Source: Dioscorea cayenensis subsp. rotundata (taxonomy: Eukaryota; Streptophyta; Magnoliopsida; Dioscoreales; Dioscoreaceae). Taken from it: a stretch of DNA of 64,000 bases. Shown here in pieces: positions 46,986-58,980 of the stretch (position 1 is the stretch's first letter; each line of letters begins with the position of its first letter). Below the pieces are notes generated by a model. It ran no database searches. It worked only from the letters and a program-made list of their open reading frames with translations, and was not told where the DNA came from. A program made the translations under genes and the position numbers. Where the stretch lies: assembly GCF_009730915.1 (NCBI RefSeq), contig NC_052475.1, positions 31,309,016 through 31,373,015 of the forward strand. The letters run 5' to 3'.

Positions 46986-48212
46986 ATGGCGCATTCACTG
47001 CTGCCAATGGCCGCCACTTGCTTACTACTACTCACATTCCTTCCTTCTTCCTCAGAGGCTCACAACATCACCAAGATCTTAGCCCAGCACCCAGAGTTCT
47101 CCACCTTCAACCACTACCTCACCATCACTCACCTCGCAACCGAGATCGACCGCCGCCTCACCATCACTGTCCTCGCCGTCGACAACTCCGGCATGTCCTC
47201 CATCCTCGCCAAACACTTCACTCTCCCCACCCTCAAGAACGTCCTCCGTCTCCACATCCTCGTCGACTACTACGGCGCTAAGAAACTCCACCAACTCACC
47301 GGCGGTTCCGCCACCGCTTCCTCCATGTTTCAAGCCACAGGTGACGCTCCCGGTACCTCCGGCTACGTCAACATCTCCGACCACCACGGTGGCAAGGTCT
47401 CCTTCTCCGCCATCGACGACGCCGAGGGTGACGCCCCTGCGACCCCTTCTTCAATGTTCGTCAAATCCATCAAAGAAATGCCTTACAACATCTCAATCAT
47501 CCAGATCTCCGCCCCTCTGACCTCCCCCATCGCTGAAGCTCCGGCCGCCGCCCCAGCTCCGATCAACATCACCGAATCCATGAAGAAGAAGGGATGCGGC
47601 CTCTTCGCGGATCTCCTCCTCTCCACCCCCGACGTCGAGAAGACCTTCGAATCCAACGTCGACGGCGGCCTCACCATCTTCTGCCCCATCGACTCCGCCG
47701 TCAAATCATTCATGCCTAAATTCAAAAACCTCACCTCTGAAGCCAAGCAATCTCTCCTCCTTTTCCATGGCTACCCCGTCTACAACTCCCTCCAGGGTCT
47801 CAAAACCAACAACGGCCTCGTCCCCACTCTCGCCACCGACGGAGGCGGCAAGAGCTTCCGATTCACCATCCAGACCGAAGGCGCGGATATCACTCTCAAG
47901 ACCAAGGCCATCACCGCCACCATCAAATCCACCATCATCGACCAAGATCCATGCGCCATTTACACCATTGATAAGGTTCTTGAGCCTCATGAGTTGTTCA
48001 AGGAGGTGCAAACCGACGCTCCGGCACCGGCGCCGGCTCATGCCGCTAAATCACATAAGGGTAAGAATGCCGCCTCCCCACCGGCTCCCGCCGATGGCCC
48101 TGACTCTGCTCCAGCTGATGATAAGGCCGCCGATGACAATGCCGGTATCGTCCTCAGCTCCGGCCGCTTCCTCACCGCCACCGCCGCCGTCCTCGTTGTG
48201 TTGATGGTTTAG
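46986..48212 (+). CDS. Fasciclin-like arabinogalactan protein, two FAS1 domains, GPI-anchored
   Basis: A cell-surface adhesion-type glycoprotein of the FLA family, with a single uninterrupted exon of 408 residues. The signal peptide is about residues 1-26 (MAHSLLPMAATCLLLLTFLP, then SSSEA). FAS1 domain 1 spans about 28-180, including TVLAVDNSGMS and LRLHILVDYY. A short Pro/Ala segment (APAAAPAP) follows. FAS1 domain 2 spans about 200-345 (LTIFCPIDSAVKSFMP and LLLFHGYPVYNSLQG). An arabinogalactan-type region rich in AP/SP repeats (DAPAPAPAHA, SPPAPADGPDSAPAD) lies at about 350-390. The C-terminal hydrophobic tail (FLTATAAVLVVLMV) after a small-residue site is a GPI-anchor signal. An in-frame ATG at 46968 would add six residues, but the signal peptide fits the 46986 start better. 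Codon third positions are strongly C-rich, unlike the other genes here. The group is related to FLA1/2/8/10. Confidence 0.95.
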   Translation: MAHSLLPMAATCLLLLTFLPSSSEAHNITKILAQHPEFSTFNHYLTITHLATEIDRRLTITVLAVDNSGMSSILAKHFTLPTLKNVLRLHILVDYYGAKKLHQLTGGSATASSMFQATGDAPGTSGYVNISDHHGGKVSFSAIDDAEGDAPATPSSMFVKSIKEMPYNISIIQISAPLTSPIAEAPAAAPAPINITESMKKKGCGLFADLLLSTPDVEKTFESNVDGGLTIFCPIDSAVKSFMPKFKNLTSEAKQSLLLFHGYPVYNSLQGLKTNNGLVPTLATDGGGKSFRFTIQTEGADITLKTKAITATIKSTIIDQDPCAIYTIDKVLEPHELFKEVQTDAPAPAPAHAAKSHKGKNAASPPAPADGPDSAPADDKAADDNAGIVLSSGRFLTATAAVLVVLMV

Positions 48213-49556
48213 GTTTTCCTTTTTTTTTTTCCTTTTTGTTTTTTTTTTATTTTTAAAAAAATGGGGAAAATGAGAAGTTATTGATTTCATGGAAAATAAA
48301 AAGAGGTGATGAGTGACGTCATCTCTTTACATTTCATGTAGGATTTTTGGGATTTTGTGGTTTGTATTTGTAAAAGCATGCATGGAATTTGTAGTGGCTG
48401 CTGCATCTAAATTGTGTTGTAAAAAATTTATTTATTATTTATTTTTGCATTGTTATTGTATAATAATTATTTAGATTTTATTTTGTTATTAATAATAAAA
48501 TTGAGTAAATATTAATGGAGAGGTTGGTGATATGGTGGGACTGGCCAACTGGTTTTGTGGAGGATGAGCACATGGGAGACATGGGAACTCTTTTTTTTTT
48601 TAATAAATAAATAAATAAATATATTTATTTATTTATTTATTTATTTTAATGTGAGGGAACCATGGCATTTGGATGGTGGTGCCGGCACCATCCTTGTTCC
48701 GAATAATGTTTATTTTTATTTGATATTTTCCCTATATTGAGAAAATAAATTTTTATTTTTTTGAAAATATTTGTGTAATTAGAGAAAATACAAAGAATGT
48801 TACTCCCATAGTTATTATACTTGTGTCAGCTAGCTATGTGTGAAACAAGACATGCAAATCATGTCTCAATTATGTCTTCATGGATTTGCTTTCTCACATT
48901 ATTATAAAATATCATAATGGTACTGTATTTATTTGCAATAATTAGGTGTGTTACAAATCTACTCACTTGTGTTTACTACAGGTGTGCTATTGCATTCCCA
49001 ACTAATTTGTTTTAAAATTAAAATAAATAGGGAATATAATTATATCTATGCATACATATCCAAGTAAAATTTATTATTTTGCTCACACAATTTATTGGAT
49101 TGTCAATTTTTTTTTTTTCCATCTTTATCATTGTATTTGTCACACTTAATTGATTCATTTTTTAAATTAAAAAAAAAAATTCAACACATTGAACTCTTTC
49201 TGATAATTTTACAAATTTGAGTTAGTAGGTATTCTCATAAGCTTTCAATATATTTCATTCCGCTCTAATTTTTATAAAATAGAGGTTTATTTTTTATTTT
49301 TTATTTATAATTTCTTTCTTAAAAAGCATTCTAAGTTTATGAATACGTGAGTAATTTATTAATTTAAATCTTGTTGGAATTAACTACATTATTTTATTTA
49401 AATTTTATTTAAATGAACTATGATTTTATTATGAATATCACATGTTTTTTTTAAGTATTGTGGAAATCAATATGGTGTAGCTTTTAGGTAATGTTGATAT
49501 TAATATATTGTGTACTTTTTACTCATTTAAATTGCTAGGATTTGAAATATGTGACG
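48213..49556. other. FLA 3' region and AT-rich spacer
   Basis: The FLA 3' UTR probably extends to about 48450. Then follows AT-rich spacer with an inverted (TAAA/TTTA)n run near 48600-48645. No gene recognised before the MULE terminus. Confidence 0.5.
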
Positions 49557-50500
49557 TTTTTGGAAAAATTCTGTTCACCCCATCGTAATTTTTCAAAACT
49601 TCACAAAAACCCCTCCTACTTTTTACACACCACGGACTGACCCTTCAGTTAGTGTTTAACTTCACTTTTACCCCTACAGTTCACTTCAAATGGGTCAGTG
49701 TTGTGAAATCCCGATTTTTAGTCCCCGAAAATGGTGGGAAAGGAAAGCGCAAAATCACGTCATGTTCGACCTTTTGAAGGGCTTTCTAGCTGGTTTCGAT
49801 GAGACAATGCCGAGGAGTTACATTACATCTTGTTGTTCTCCTCATTATCATACACGAAATATATAAATCGGTTTCTCGAGCAGAAAATGAAATTGATTTC
49901 CATCGGATTGGTCGAAGTGCACTTCATCTTCAAATGAGTACGTAGTCGATTTTTATTGTCGAGGCGAGCATGTGCCATTGTCGTCTTCTCGTTTATGGTT
50001 GTAAAGTTGTATTCGACGAGAAGAACGATAATTACTGACGAGTTCATTTTCGTTGTAAAGTTCTTCTCGTTTATGGTTATCTATTTGTATATTTTTAAAT
50101 AATGTTTAACTATTTGCTATTATCCGGGTTTAAATATTTTTACTAATATGTTTAATAATTGTCATATCCAGTTTAATACTTCCCATCTCAGTTTAACATT
50201 ATCTTTACATGTATAACTATTCATAAAGCGTGTAAATTCTCAAAAGTCTCTGCGTAAAAGCGGTGATCTTTTTCGTTTGATCCGAATTGTTGGCATGTGG
50301 CGCGTGGCGGTGCGAGGTTATGGTATCCCGTGCGTGAGAATTAATGGCGACATTAATTCTTATGCCGCGATAACTCAAATCTCCGAACACCCGATTCGTT
50401 CTCATCGATCGATGTCGACATCTGTGCGTTTAACTTTTTCTCGGATACGAAGAGTCGACTGCTTGTGGACTTCACGCATAAATAACCGGGGAAGAACCCT

Positions 50501-50862
50501 CCCCATGGACAACCACTCCTCGTCGTCCTCATCATCCTCCTCCTCCTCCTCCTCCTCTTCCTCCTCTTCCCAGTGGGACTGACCACTCTATCACGAAAGG
50601 ATGTTTCGTGAGCCTTCTTCCTTATCTTGAGAATCGATTAGCCGTAGTCACCGAACTAGTTAAACTATCTTTTTCACGCCCTGAGCGAAGTCCTCTCATA
50701 ATTGCACGAATGCGGAGGATTCTCCAGTGGTGGATGACGGGAAAGCAATTAAGAAAGCATTTTCGACTTGGGTATGAAAAGAAAGTTTTTCACGTATTGC
50801 GTGATTGCGGAGGATTCTCAGAGGAGGAGATCGTGAAACATCCTTTAAAGACTCGGGGTTGA
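50501..50862 (+). pseudogene. Coding-like segment of unknown function in MULE 5' half
   Basis: After a Ser-rich start (MDNHSSSSS..., from a (TCC)n run) the frame ends, and a second open frame at 50608-50862 follows (LPYLENRLAVVTELVKLSFS, then FRLGYEKKVFHVLRDCGGFS). I do not recognise the product. It lies between two motif arrays and may be an exon of an accessory protein of the element or a captured host fragment. Confidence 0.35.
50517..50572. repeat. (TCC)n microsatellite
   Basis: Imperfect TCC/TCT trinucleotide run of about 55 bp inside the large MULE, coding for polyserine in one plus-strand frame. Confidence 0.85.
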
Positions 50863-52358
50863 CATTTACCACTGAGACTTTTACGTTAGCGTTTAAGAAA
50901 ATGATGTCGGGTGTACAAGCTATTACGTTACGTGTTTAACTACTCGGGATCGTCGTTTTAAGTCCTACCATGACACATTGATTAATAGTCGTTTTTCATG
51001 AATGTGTGTTGTTTAACCTTTTTTTAATGTTATACGTTTTGCGGGTTCAAGTTGATGCGCTTGTTATGCAGACGGCGTGAGCGTTCGAATGTACGGGACA
51101 CTTGTTTCAGTTATCACGGGTCGAGTCGTGAGTGTCCAAAGTCCGAGCGGACGTTGTAAATGTTGTAAATGTTGTAAATCTTTGTAAATGTTGTAAATGT
51201 TGTAAATCTTTTATAAATAAAAGCGAAACAATCGTATTTGATTTGTGAACTTACGAAATTTAAGCAGAGACCTAGTAAAAAAACAATGTGGGAAACAGCG
51301 TCATTGTAAACAATAGAAAAAAAGTTAAACAATACTCAAGTTACTCTTTAAACAATGACAACGGTGTTTAAGAAAATACGTAAATATGTTTAAAGCAGTG
51401 ACCCGGGGAGGTACCCATCTAGCAGCGCGATGTCGATGAAAAGCATTCGATTTAAACAATAACATATTATTTACATGATATAGACTTTTAGTTAAAGCAG
51501 TTAACCGTTATTTTAAACACTATATGTATCTGTTTAAACATAAAAAGCTTGAGCGTTTACACGAGACTCATGTTGAGTTGAGAACTTTCATTCGAACGAT
51601 GACAACATGTCTTCCTCGCGACAATGACATATATTTCCCTTTTTGCCCTTGGGATGGAGGAAAAAATACCGCCTAATCACATCACGTCTAGTCTAACCTC
51701 TATGCATACAAGCTATGCACTTTTTTTGTTTGCGATTACGATTGCTATTTGTTCTTTACATCTTCTACTTCTTCTTACGTCATCTTCGTTTTTGTTCTTC
51801 ATTTCATTTTGGTTTTGTATGCGATTTGGTTTTCGAGCCGATATATTATGGAGAGTTTTTGTGGTATTGCTAGATTCAGCGGGGAGGGAAGAGTGCTAAT
51901 GTTCACGGCTCGAGACTTCTTGGGGAATTGGTGTTAGGTGAGATATGTGAGTGATGGGGTCTCGAAGTTTCTCTTGTCGAGGGTTAAGTTACATCACACG
52001 GATGGATATAAAAGCGGTTTTGCCCAATAGAAAAGCGATGTTGACTTCCATCGGATGTGTCACGTCCACTCCATCTTCAAATGTCTTTGTAGTTGATCTT
52101 GTCGTCGAGACGGAAAAATGTGCCATTGCGAATCCTAATGAAAAGCGAGGGTTTTACTCGTTGTAAGTTCCTTTTCTTTTAATTATTTCGAGTTGTGCAG
52201 GGGTCATTTATTGTTTAAATATGTCCGTCATCTGGTTAACATATTAGTACTAGTCCTTTACGTTATTAGTTAATTGTTTAAGTATTTAATTTAACGTTTA
52301 ACTATTGTCATTATCGCTTAAACATTATATTCTCAGCTTAACATATTGATCTTTTCAT

Positions 52359-54390
52359 TTGAGTGAAGTGTTGGCGGGGAATTCGATTCTGCGAGTGCTC
52401 CCATTCATCCCCGATGGTGACCACGACGGTGTGGGATGTCTTCCTTCCTCGTCGGATCATTACGAAGTGTTGTCGTTGGATATTGGTCAGCGTTTTGTGC
52501 AGTGTCGAACATTTTCGAGGGATGTACTTGAAATCATGCGATCAAAAGGAATTTTTGACTTCAAATTCATAAAGAGCGAAAAAAACATCGGGTGATCGTG
52601 GAATGCTGCTGCTGAGTGGTTGTCGTTAGGCGCCTCATGCATCAAAAGAGTATAACAAAAAAATACTTTCGGAATCAAGACAATCAACCCGTCACACACT
52701 TGCGGTGGTGGCATAGGTTCGTCGCATCCAAAGCGTCCAAAAATGGGTTAAGCGCACGAGTGATTCGGAAGCTCGAGGGACCGTCCCTTATGCAAGGCCG
52801 TCGACATTCGGAAGGACATGTTGCGGGAACATGGTGTCCACATACCATACAAGCGAGGGCTTGGTTGGGAAAAAGAGCATGCGGGTGGTCCTCGGCGGCG
52901 GTGACATCTCCGGCTATGATTGTTTGCTTTGGTATGTGGATAAGGTGGGCGAGACAAATCCGGCGGCGTTGCGATCGTGGAGAGGGCGGTGATCGTTTTA
53001 AAGCGTGCATTCTTTTCTTTTCGGTAGCGTGTATTGTGGGATTCGAGAGGGCTTGCGGGCGGCTGCTGTTTCTCGATGGTACCCACCTCCTTGGAAAAAT
53101 ATCGAGATACACTCTTTGGGTGCCACGAGGAAAGATGGTAACAATGGTTTTTCCACGTCGCCTTCGGTATGAGTCGACAACGAGACCCGATGCCAATTGG
53201 ACTTGGTTCGTATCTAAGTTGGGCGATGCCTTATCACGAGGGTGGAGATTATCATGAGATAATTACCTTCGTGTCGGACAGGTCCGAGGGCCTTGTGAGC
53301 GCAATTGCGAGAGTCTTCCCTTCTTACGCCACATGCGTCTTGTCTTCGACATTTGGAGCCAATTTTATGAAAGCCAATGTCGGACTTGGGAAGGCATTGA
53401 GGGAGGAGTCTTTGGTCATATGCTTCCGCATTGCGTGGGCATCCACGGCTAAAGATTTCGATGATACTCGTGAATGAGCTGCAGGCCGTATCACCCGAAG
53501 CTCATCATTTGGTTGATTAATAAATCGGATATGGCACATTGGTCGAGATTATCGTTCGGAGGTGATCGTTGGGGTGAGATGTATTCGAGCGTCGCGAGTC
53601 GATCAATGCTTGGATCAAGGAAGCTCGTCATTCTACGGTGTGAAAATGGTCGACTCCATAAGATGCAGTGAATGTTGATTTACACTTAACATTTAGTATT
53701 ACCCTTTAAACATTCTCAATCTTTGTTTAATTACACTTTTCGACTTTTAAATATTAATCATTTCGTTTATTTAATTACAATAATGTTTAAACATGTTGAC
53801 GAATTATTTAACCATCATCTGTCTTTGTTTTAACCTTATTTTTCGAGGTTCAAGTTGATGCGCATGTTATGTAACGGGCGTGAGCAAGCGACCAAAATGG
53901 GAGACCTACTTATGCCCGGACATACATTCGAGGTTAGAGATCATTGTTGAGGACGGTCGAAATCTTCGTGTTGGTCGTTGTGTCGATGATCGATTCTGAG
54001 TGATCGACCAATCGAGCAACTCCGTGGATCTCGCCATCGAGAACTTGTTCGTGTCGAAGGTGGCAAGTTTATGGTATCCCTTGCGAAACATGCTTGCAGC
54101 GACTAATGCGAGCAGAACACCAGCGTACATCGATTTATGAGCGGGTACTTCACGTCGACAATTACAATGGCGTACAAGGAAGCTATATTCCCCATGCAAG
54201 CGATGGCAGGGCCTTGAGGCGGAAATCGTGAGCTTCGTTTGCGACCGCTTTGTGACTAGAAAGGCGACTAGGGCGGCCTAGAGCGAAAAGAGGATCGAGT
54301 CGCATGGCGTTTGATGTCATGAGTTACATTGCGTGACTGCCGAGGATCGGTCACGATCGGCGATCTTCTGATGAAAGCTGTCGCCGACTA
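52359..54390 (+). pseudogene. MuDR/MULE transposase (mudrA-like), frameshifted
   Basis: A degenerate DDE transposase of Mutator-like elements. Near 52480-52600 the N-terminal MuDR DNA-binding type domain is visible (DIGQRFVQCRTF, GIFDFKFIKSEKN). At 53000-53600 the catalytic MULE domain follows (ACIVGFERACGR, LLFLDGTHLLGK, DANWTWFVSKLGDAL, ITFVSDRSEGLVSAIARVFP, NFMKANVGLGKALREE, WLINKSDMAHWS). An intron-like motif array interrupts at about 53670-53846. After it come the SWIM zinc finger (CSCRRWQVYGIPC near 54040-54095) and remains of a zinc knuckle near 54330-54372. The frame shifts many times by single bases, yet the residues between shifts are well conserved. Intact relatives are about 700-900 residues. 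Not translatable as written. Confidence 0.85.
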
Positions 54391-55039
54391 GGCATTGTTA
54401 ATAAACCGAGCGATGACGGAAACATTGTGTATTTATAACTGAATTGAATGTATTTACGCGGAGACATTGTTATTTTAAAGCGGATACACTGTAATTTGAA
54501 ATATTTCAGCGATGTTTAAAGCGATATATGGTATATTTAAACAATGAAAGCGGAAATGTACACAACTACAGACGTAAATTAAACAATGAAATGGACCCGA
54601 ATGAAATTTAACCGCCTTTACAATTGAAAACAAACAAAATTTACATTGAAATATACAAGTCATGTTCTTGAAAACAAAAACAATGAATTGAATTGTGTAT
54701 TGATGGGCAACTTTCCATATTTAGTTAAACAATAAATGCATTCATTTAAACAGAGAAAGTGTTATTTTACGGTACACCGTGATTTGAAATATTTAAAAGC
54801 GATGTTTAAGCGATATATACTATATTTAAACAATGAAAGTGAAATGTACACAATCACAGCGTAAATTAAACAATGAAATAAAACCGAATGGAATTTAACC
54901 CGCTTTTACTGATTCAAAACAAACAAAAATTTACATTAAGATATACAAGTCATGTTCTTGAACACGAAAACAATGAATTGAATTTGTCAGATTTACATTT
55001 GAAAACAAAATTGACGATCGGATATACTAGACATGTTAT

Positions 55040-55790
55040 TCAGCAATTTAACCCGCTGGCGACCCCCTTTGTCAGTGAGACTGGCGCCTCCCTCCTTAAG
55101 TATCGCGGGTAACATACCGTGTCTGAGGTAAGGCGATGCATGCTGCGGTGGCCGTAACTTCTCACCCCTACGAATGGTGCTCGATAAACCGCATGGCGTA
55201 GGGCGGCGCAATCGGCGCTTCCTTGTTTTGGGCGTGGGGTTTACGTAGCCGTGCTGACGGGTGCTCTTGTCGCCGACTCGCCTAACTCCATATCGACACA
55301 AAGGTCGAATAGATTCCATTGTCGAGATATGCAAGTCGAGATTAGAATACCGATTTAAATACCAAAGCGAGATATTAATCGGACATAATTAAAGAACTTA
55401 CCATGTCCAACGCGTCCTTATCGTACCGGACATGAAGAATAATGCACCGTATTCTTGTTTATCATTGTCGGAGACGACGACATGGAAGTGGCCATTCATG
55501 ATTACTCGGGAGGATGACAATTTGAACTTCATGCGAGGTCTGCGCGAGCATCCCCGATCATAGCCATAATTGTGTCATGTCGTCGTCTCGCTTTGACATA
55601 AAGCAGTAAGCGGTCGATGATGAGGCGCGCTTCTTGTAAGGATATGGCTCTTTGCTCAGCGACTTTTGTATTATGCATCGAAAGCGTCCCATCACATCAT
55701 CAGTGACCATCTCGCTTCCCCTCAAGCGTGTATAACCTCGTGCGTGTAGTGCTGGCAATCGTCGTTCTTCCACACGATGCTCGAGGTTAA
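55040..55790 (-). pseudogene. Ulp1/C48 SUMO-protease-like domain, frameshifted
   Basis: On the minus strand, pieces of a C48 cysteine protease catalytic domain are readable across frames. First comes a DDVMGRFRCIIQKSLSKEPY piece near 55700. Then MNGHFHVVVSDNDKQEY (55499-55449) carries the expected catalytic His in a hydrophobic strand followed by Asp. A LCVDMELGES piece lies near 55300, and GSADCA with a shifted YAMRFIEH lies near 55215-55180, where the catalytic Cys of the family lies. This order (His, Asp, Cys in GSxDCxxYVMRFIE) matches ULP genes carried by plant MULEs. At least two frameshifts and several stops break it. Further coding-like minus-strand pieces between 56000 and 58980 may be its 5' exons, but I could not assign domains to them. 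Confidence 0.72.
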
Positions 55791-55989
55791 ACGATATAAG
55801 ATATTAGAAGACCATATTGTAAATATTTAAATGATATTATCAATTGTTACATGATATTATATATAATTAAGCGGTAAGGCGAAAACTTAAATGATAACAT
55901 AATGGTATTAAACACTATTAGGTAATAGTTAAACACTATAAGAAACCCTTTAAACAATATCATAAAAAGCGTTACACTTACCCGTCCAT

Positions 55990-58250
55990 AGGCGGTTGAG
56001 GAAGATCCTCATCAACTCCTCGCTCGTATTTGTTAAAGACGACTCGAGGCCAACCCATTTCTTCTTCTTCGGAATAAAAAGCTTTCCGAGACAGTGCGTC
56101 CAATTTTTGATTGGCCTTGATCATCTCTCTCGTTGCTCGGTCGGGGTCTTCATCAGCATCTTCCTTCGATCGCGGGGGACGATGGCGGCAAGCATCAGCT
56201 CATGACACGATCCTTACATTGTTGTTCTTGTTGTGGGATTGTGTCCCGGCTTCGATCTTGAGGGACGACGAGCGGCAGACATCAACAGCGAGACACTTCC
56301 TTACATGGTTCTTGTTGTGGTGGGATTGTGTCTGCTTGGGCTGCTGATCTTGTCGCGCGGCCACGCGATAGCGGATTCGACGATCTTCTCAACCGTGGCA
56401 CGATGACGAGCATCATTGGGAGACACACCCTTAACTTGTTCTTGACCTTGGGGATTGTGTCCGTCTTTGATGCCGCGATCTCGAGCGGCCGGTTCCAGCG
56501 GGTCGGCTATTTCATCGAGAAGAAGTCAGCGACGCTTCTCAGCCGGCGTAACGGCCACATCGTCTCGATGTCCTCCAGCGTCGTAGCCATGTCATCAGCG
56601 GCGGCAGGACTCGATACTGACATCGGCAGCCGATGGTGTTGCTATTGTTTCATCGTCGGTCGACGGTGGAGACGGAGGCGATATGTTCTCCTCTTTTTCG
56701 CAAGTCTCTTGAATGTGGCCGCCTTGGAAACGACCTTCCGATGATGTCGCGTGCGTCAGTCGGCGCCTCGTTCGTCCCGGGTGCTTCGGTTCTTTCGAGG
56801 ATGGCGTGGCCGGTTGTGAAGCGTCCTTCCGGCGCCTCCACCGACGAGCAAGCAGGAAACTCGATCGTCAATATCTCGCATGCTGCATAAGAGTTGCGGT
56901 GACATCTTACGCGCAATGTCACCGGGTGGGGACTGCCACGTCGGAAGGGCTGCCGTGGTCGGGGGACTCGTCGTTGTCGTGGTAGGGGGTTGTTGCTGAT
57001 CGTACGGGGTAGGGGAGGGCTTCTCCGGCGTCGAGGAATGCGTCTGTGCGTGGTGGGGTGGAAGTAGGAGAAAAGGGCGTCCAGTCAGCATGCGATGAGT
57101 ACGCCCTCGTCACCGCCTTGAGCAGTGGTTCGGGAGCGATGGCGTCCATCCGTCGGTTGGCGCTTCAACAAATATTTCTTCTTCGACGATTCACGGGAAC
57201 CGACTCAGAAACTAACATATGTAAACCAAAACAATTTCAGTGAGATCATTCATTTTAAACTATAAAAACTATATATTTAAAGCGTTATAGAATATAATTA
57301 AACCCGGAGAACAAAAATATTTAAAGCGAGTTATGAATAATAGTTAAGCAGTAAATACTAAAGTTAAGCTAAATAAAATGTTTAAACATTAAGACTTATA
57401 TTTGAGACATTGTCCATGATTTATTACCTCTTTTCCATCGAGCGATGACAAGCTGGTTTCTCACAAAGTAACACTTGCTTAGGTAAGTACTTTCACCGTG
57501 GCACGACATCCTTGGGATCTTCTGAAATCGGACTTTCTTCCCCGTCGACTCGACTAGAAAAACCAGACGTTAAGCGCGGCAAGCCACCCTATAATGTACC
57601 TTGTGTTGATCTTCACGCTACGCATCTATCTTGCGCTCGGGCGGACGCTTAGTGGAATATCCTCCATACAGCCACTTGTCGCGTGCATCGCGCCATGCGT
57701 GTCGCCCATGCTCGGTAGATCATCGACGTAATCAGCGATCCGATTCGGAACCGAGCGTGATGTATTTGGGAAGAGGGGCCCGTCGCCAGGGTACGCATCG
57801 GGAGTTTGACAAAAATTATCTTCTTCTCCCTCAGTCGAGACAAGTTGCCCCTGAGTGCTCTTGATGGAGTCTCTGTGTCTCTCGTGAGGTCTTTGATGAG
57901 ATCACAGAGCCTTGAGCGACCGGTTTTTCTTCTTCACGAAGACGCATCGCGTCGCCATCGCAGACGGAGCAAGAAGGGCGCACATCTTGAGGTGTCGAAA
58001 CTCAGCGAGGCTTTCCCGATCCACGAATTTTATTGGTGCGACCATCGACACTTCTGCGAAAAAGAGAATCAGAAGGGGCCCTCTCTCGGTATATGAGCTT
58101 CCAGCTCGATGAAGCAGCCGCAAGCGGTGTCCTTGAATAATCTCCCGAGTGTCGAGGGTCGTGTTAACTTTCAATTCGGGCTAAGGTCTCCACAGCCGTG
58201 TCAAATAGCAACGCCCGTTAACTAGGGTTGACCGCCAGTAATCACAAGCC
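55990..58250 (-). other. Coding-like, unassigned part of the large MULE
   Basis: Near-balanced base composition and overlapping open frames on both strands suggest decayed exons, most likely the N-terminal part of the minus-strand ULP gene. No family signature could be read. It is interrupted by a motif array at 57240-57420. Confidence 0.35.
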
Positions 58251-58722
58251 TGCTGATGTTGACAAAAGTTTAGCGGAAATATAAGGTTTTAAGCGGTGAA
58301 CTCCTCGATTATTAAAGCGGAGATATAAAATGTTAAAGCGAGACCCATTTTGTTAGCAGAGCGAGAATACTTAAGCAGACAAGCAAATGTTAAAGCTGTA
58401 ACATCTCGTTTCTAGCGTCGACCTCGTTTGTAGAGCGCAACTATATCAAAGCGAAGCGGAAATGTACGTTATAAATATTATACAAAATCATAACAATCGA
58501 AAAAACTATTTCGATGGTGTATCATCGAAAATGCAGAACAGCAAAACCCTAGCCAGAAATCTCCTCGAGACTAACAAAACCCCGGTAGAAATCCCCTCGC
58601 GACTTCGATATCTTCCAGCAAAAAGCAGGGAGCACAAAAGCAAAACCGAAAAAAATCTTTCTGTGTAGAGCGAGTTAACGTAAAAACCATCACTAAATCT
58701 GTGATTGCAAAGCGATGAAATG

Positions 58723-58980
58723 CTACAGTAGTTGCTTGACTTCTCCTTCGAGAGTATCTGGGTGGAAGGGAAAAAGGCGATGAAATGCCAATTCTGGAGG
58801 CTTATGGGTAGAGAACGACGGAGGCGAGCGGAGAATGGAAAAGGGCGAAGGCGTGAGTTGAGAAAACGCGATTAAGCGAGCTCCGATAGAGATTCGTCTA
58901 CCGAGGGTTCTGCCTGAGGAAAGCCCAACACTCTCAAATCGCCAGAGATCAGTGCCGTGCGACTCACATGCAGAGGGCAT
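58723..58980 (-). other. Possible first exon of the ULP gene
   Basis: An open minus-strand frame starting ATG near the outer end of the element (MPSACESHGTDLWRFESVGL). Its place, about 150 bp inside the right terminus, is where the first exon of the inward-facing gene would lie. No homology recognised. Confidence 0.25.

Larger units (their letters stand above)
50085..58460. repeat. Interspersed TTTAAACA-type motif arrays in the large MULE
   Basis: Degenerate units of the form GTTTAAACAT / GTTTAACTAT / TTTAAAGCGA, spaced roughly 15-25 bp, occur in blocks at about 50085-50225, 50880-51020, 51225-51560, 52205-52350, 53680-53850, 54425-54990, 55800-55985, 57240-57420 and 58255-58460. The blocks alternate with coding-like sequence and are AT-rich, while the coding pieces are near balanced. 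The block at 53680-53850 sits where an intron interrupts the transposase. Confidence 0.75.
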
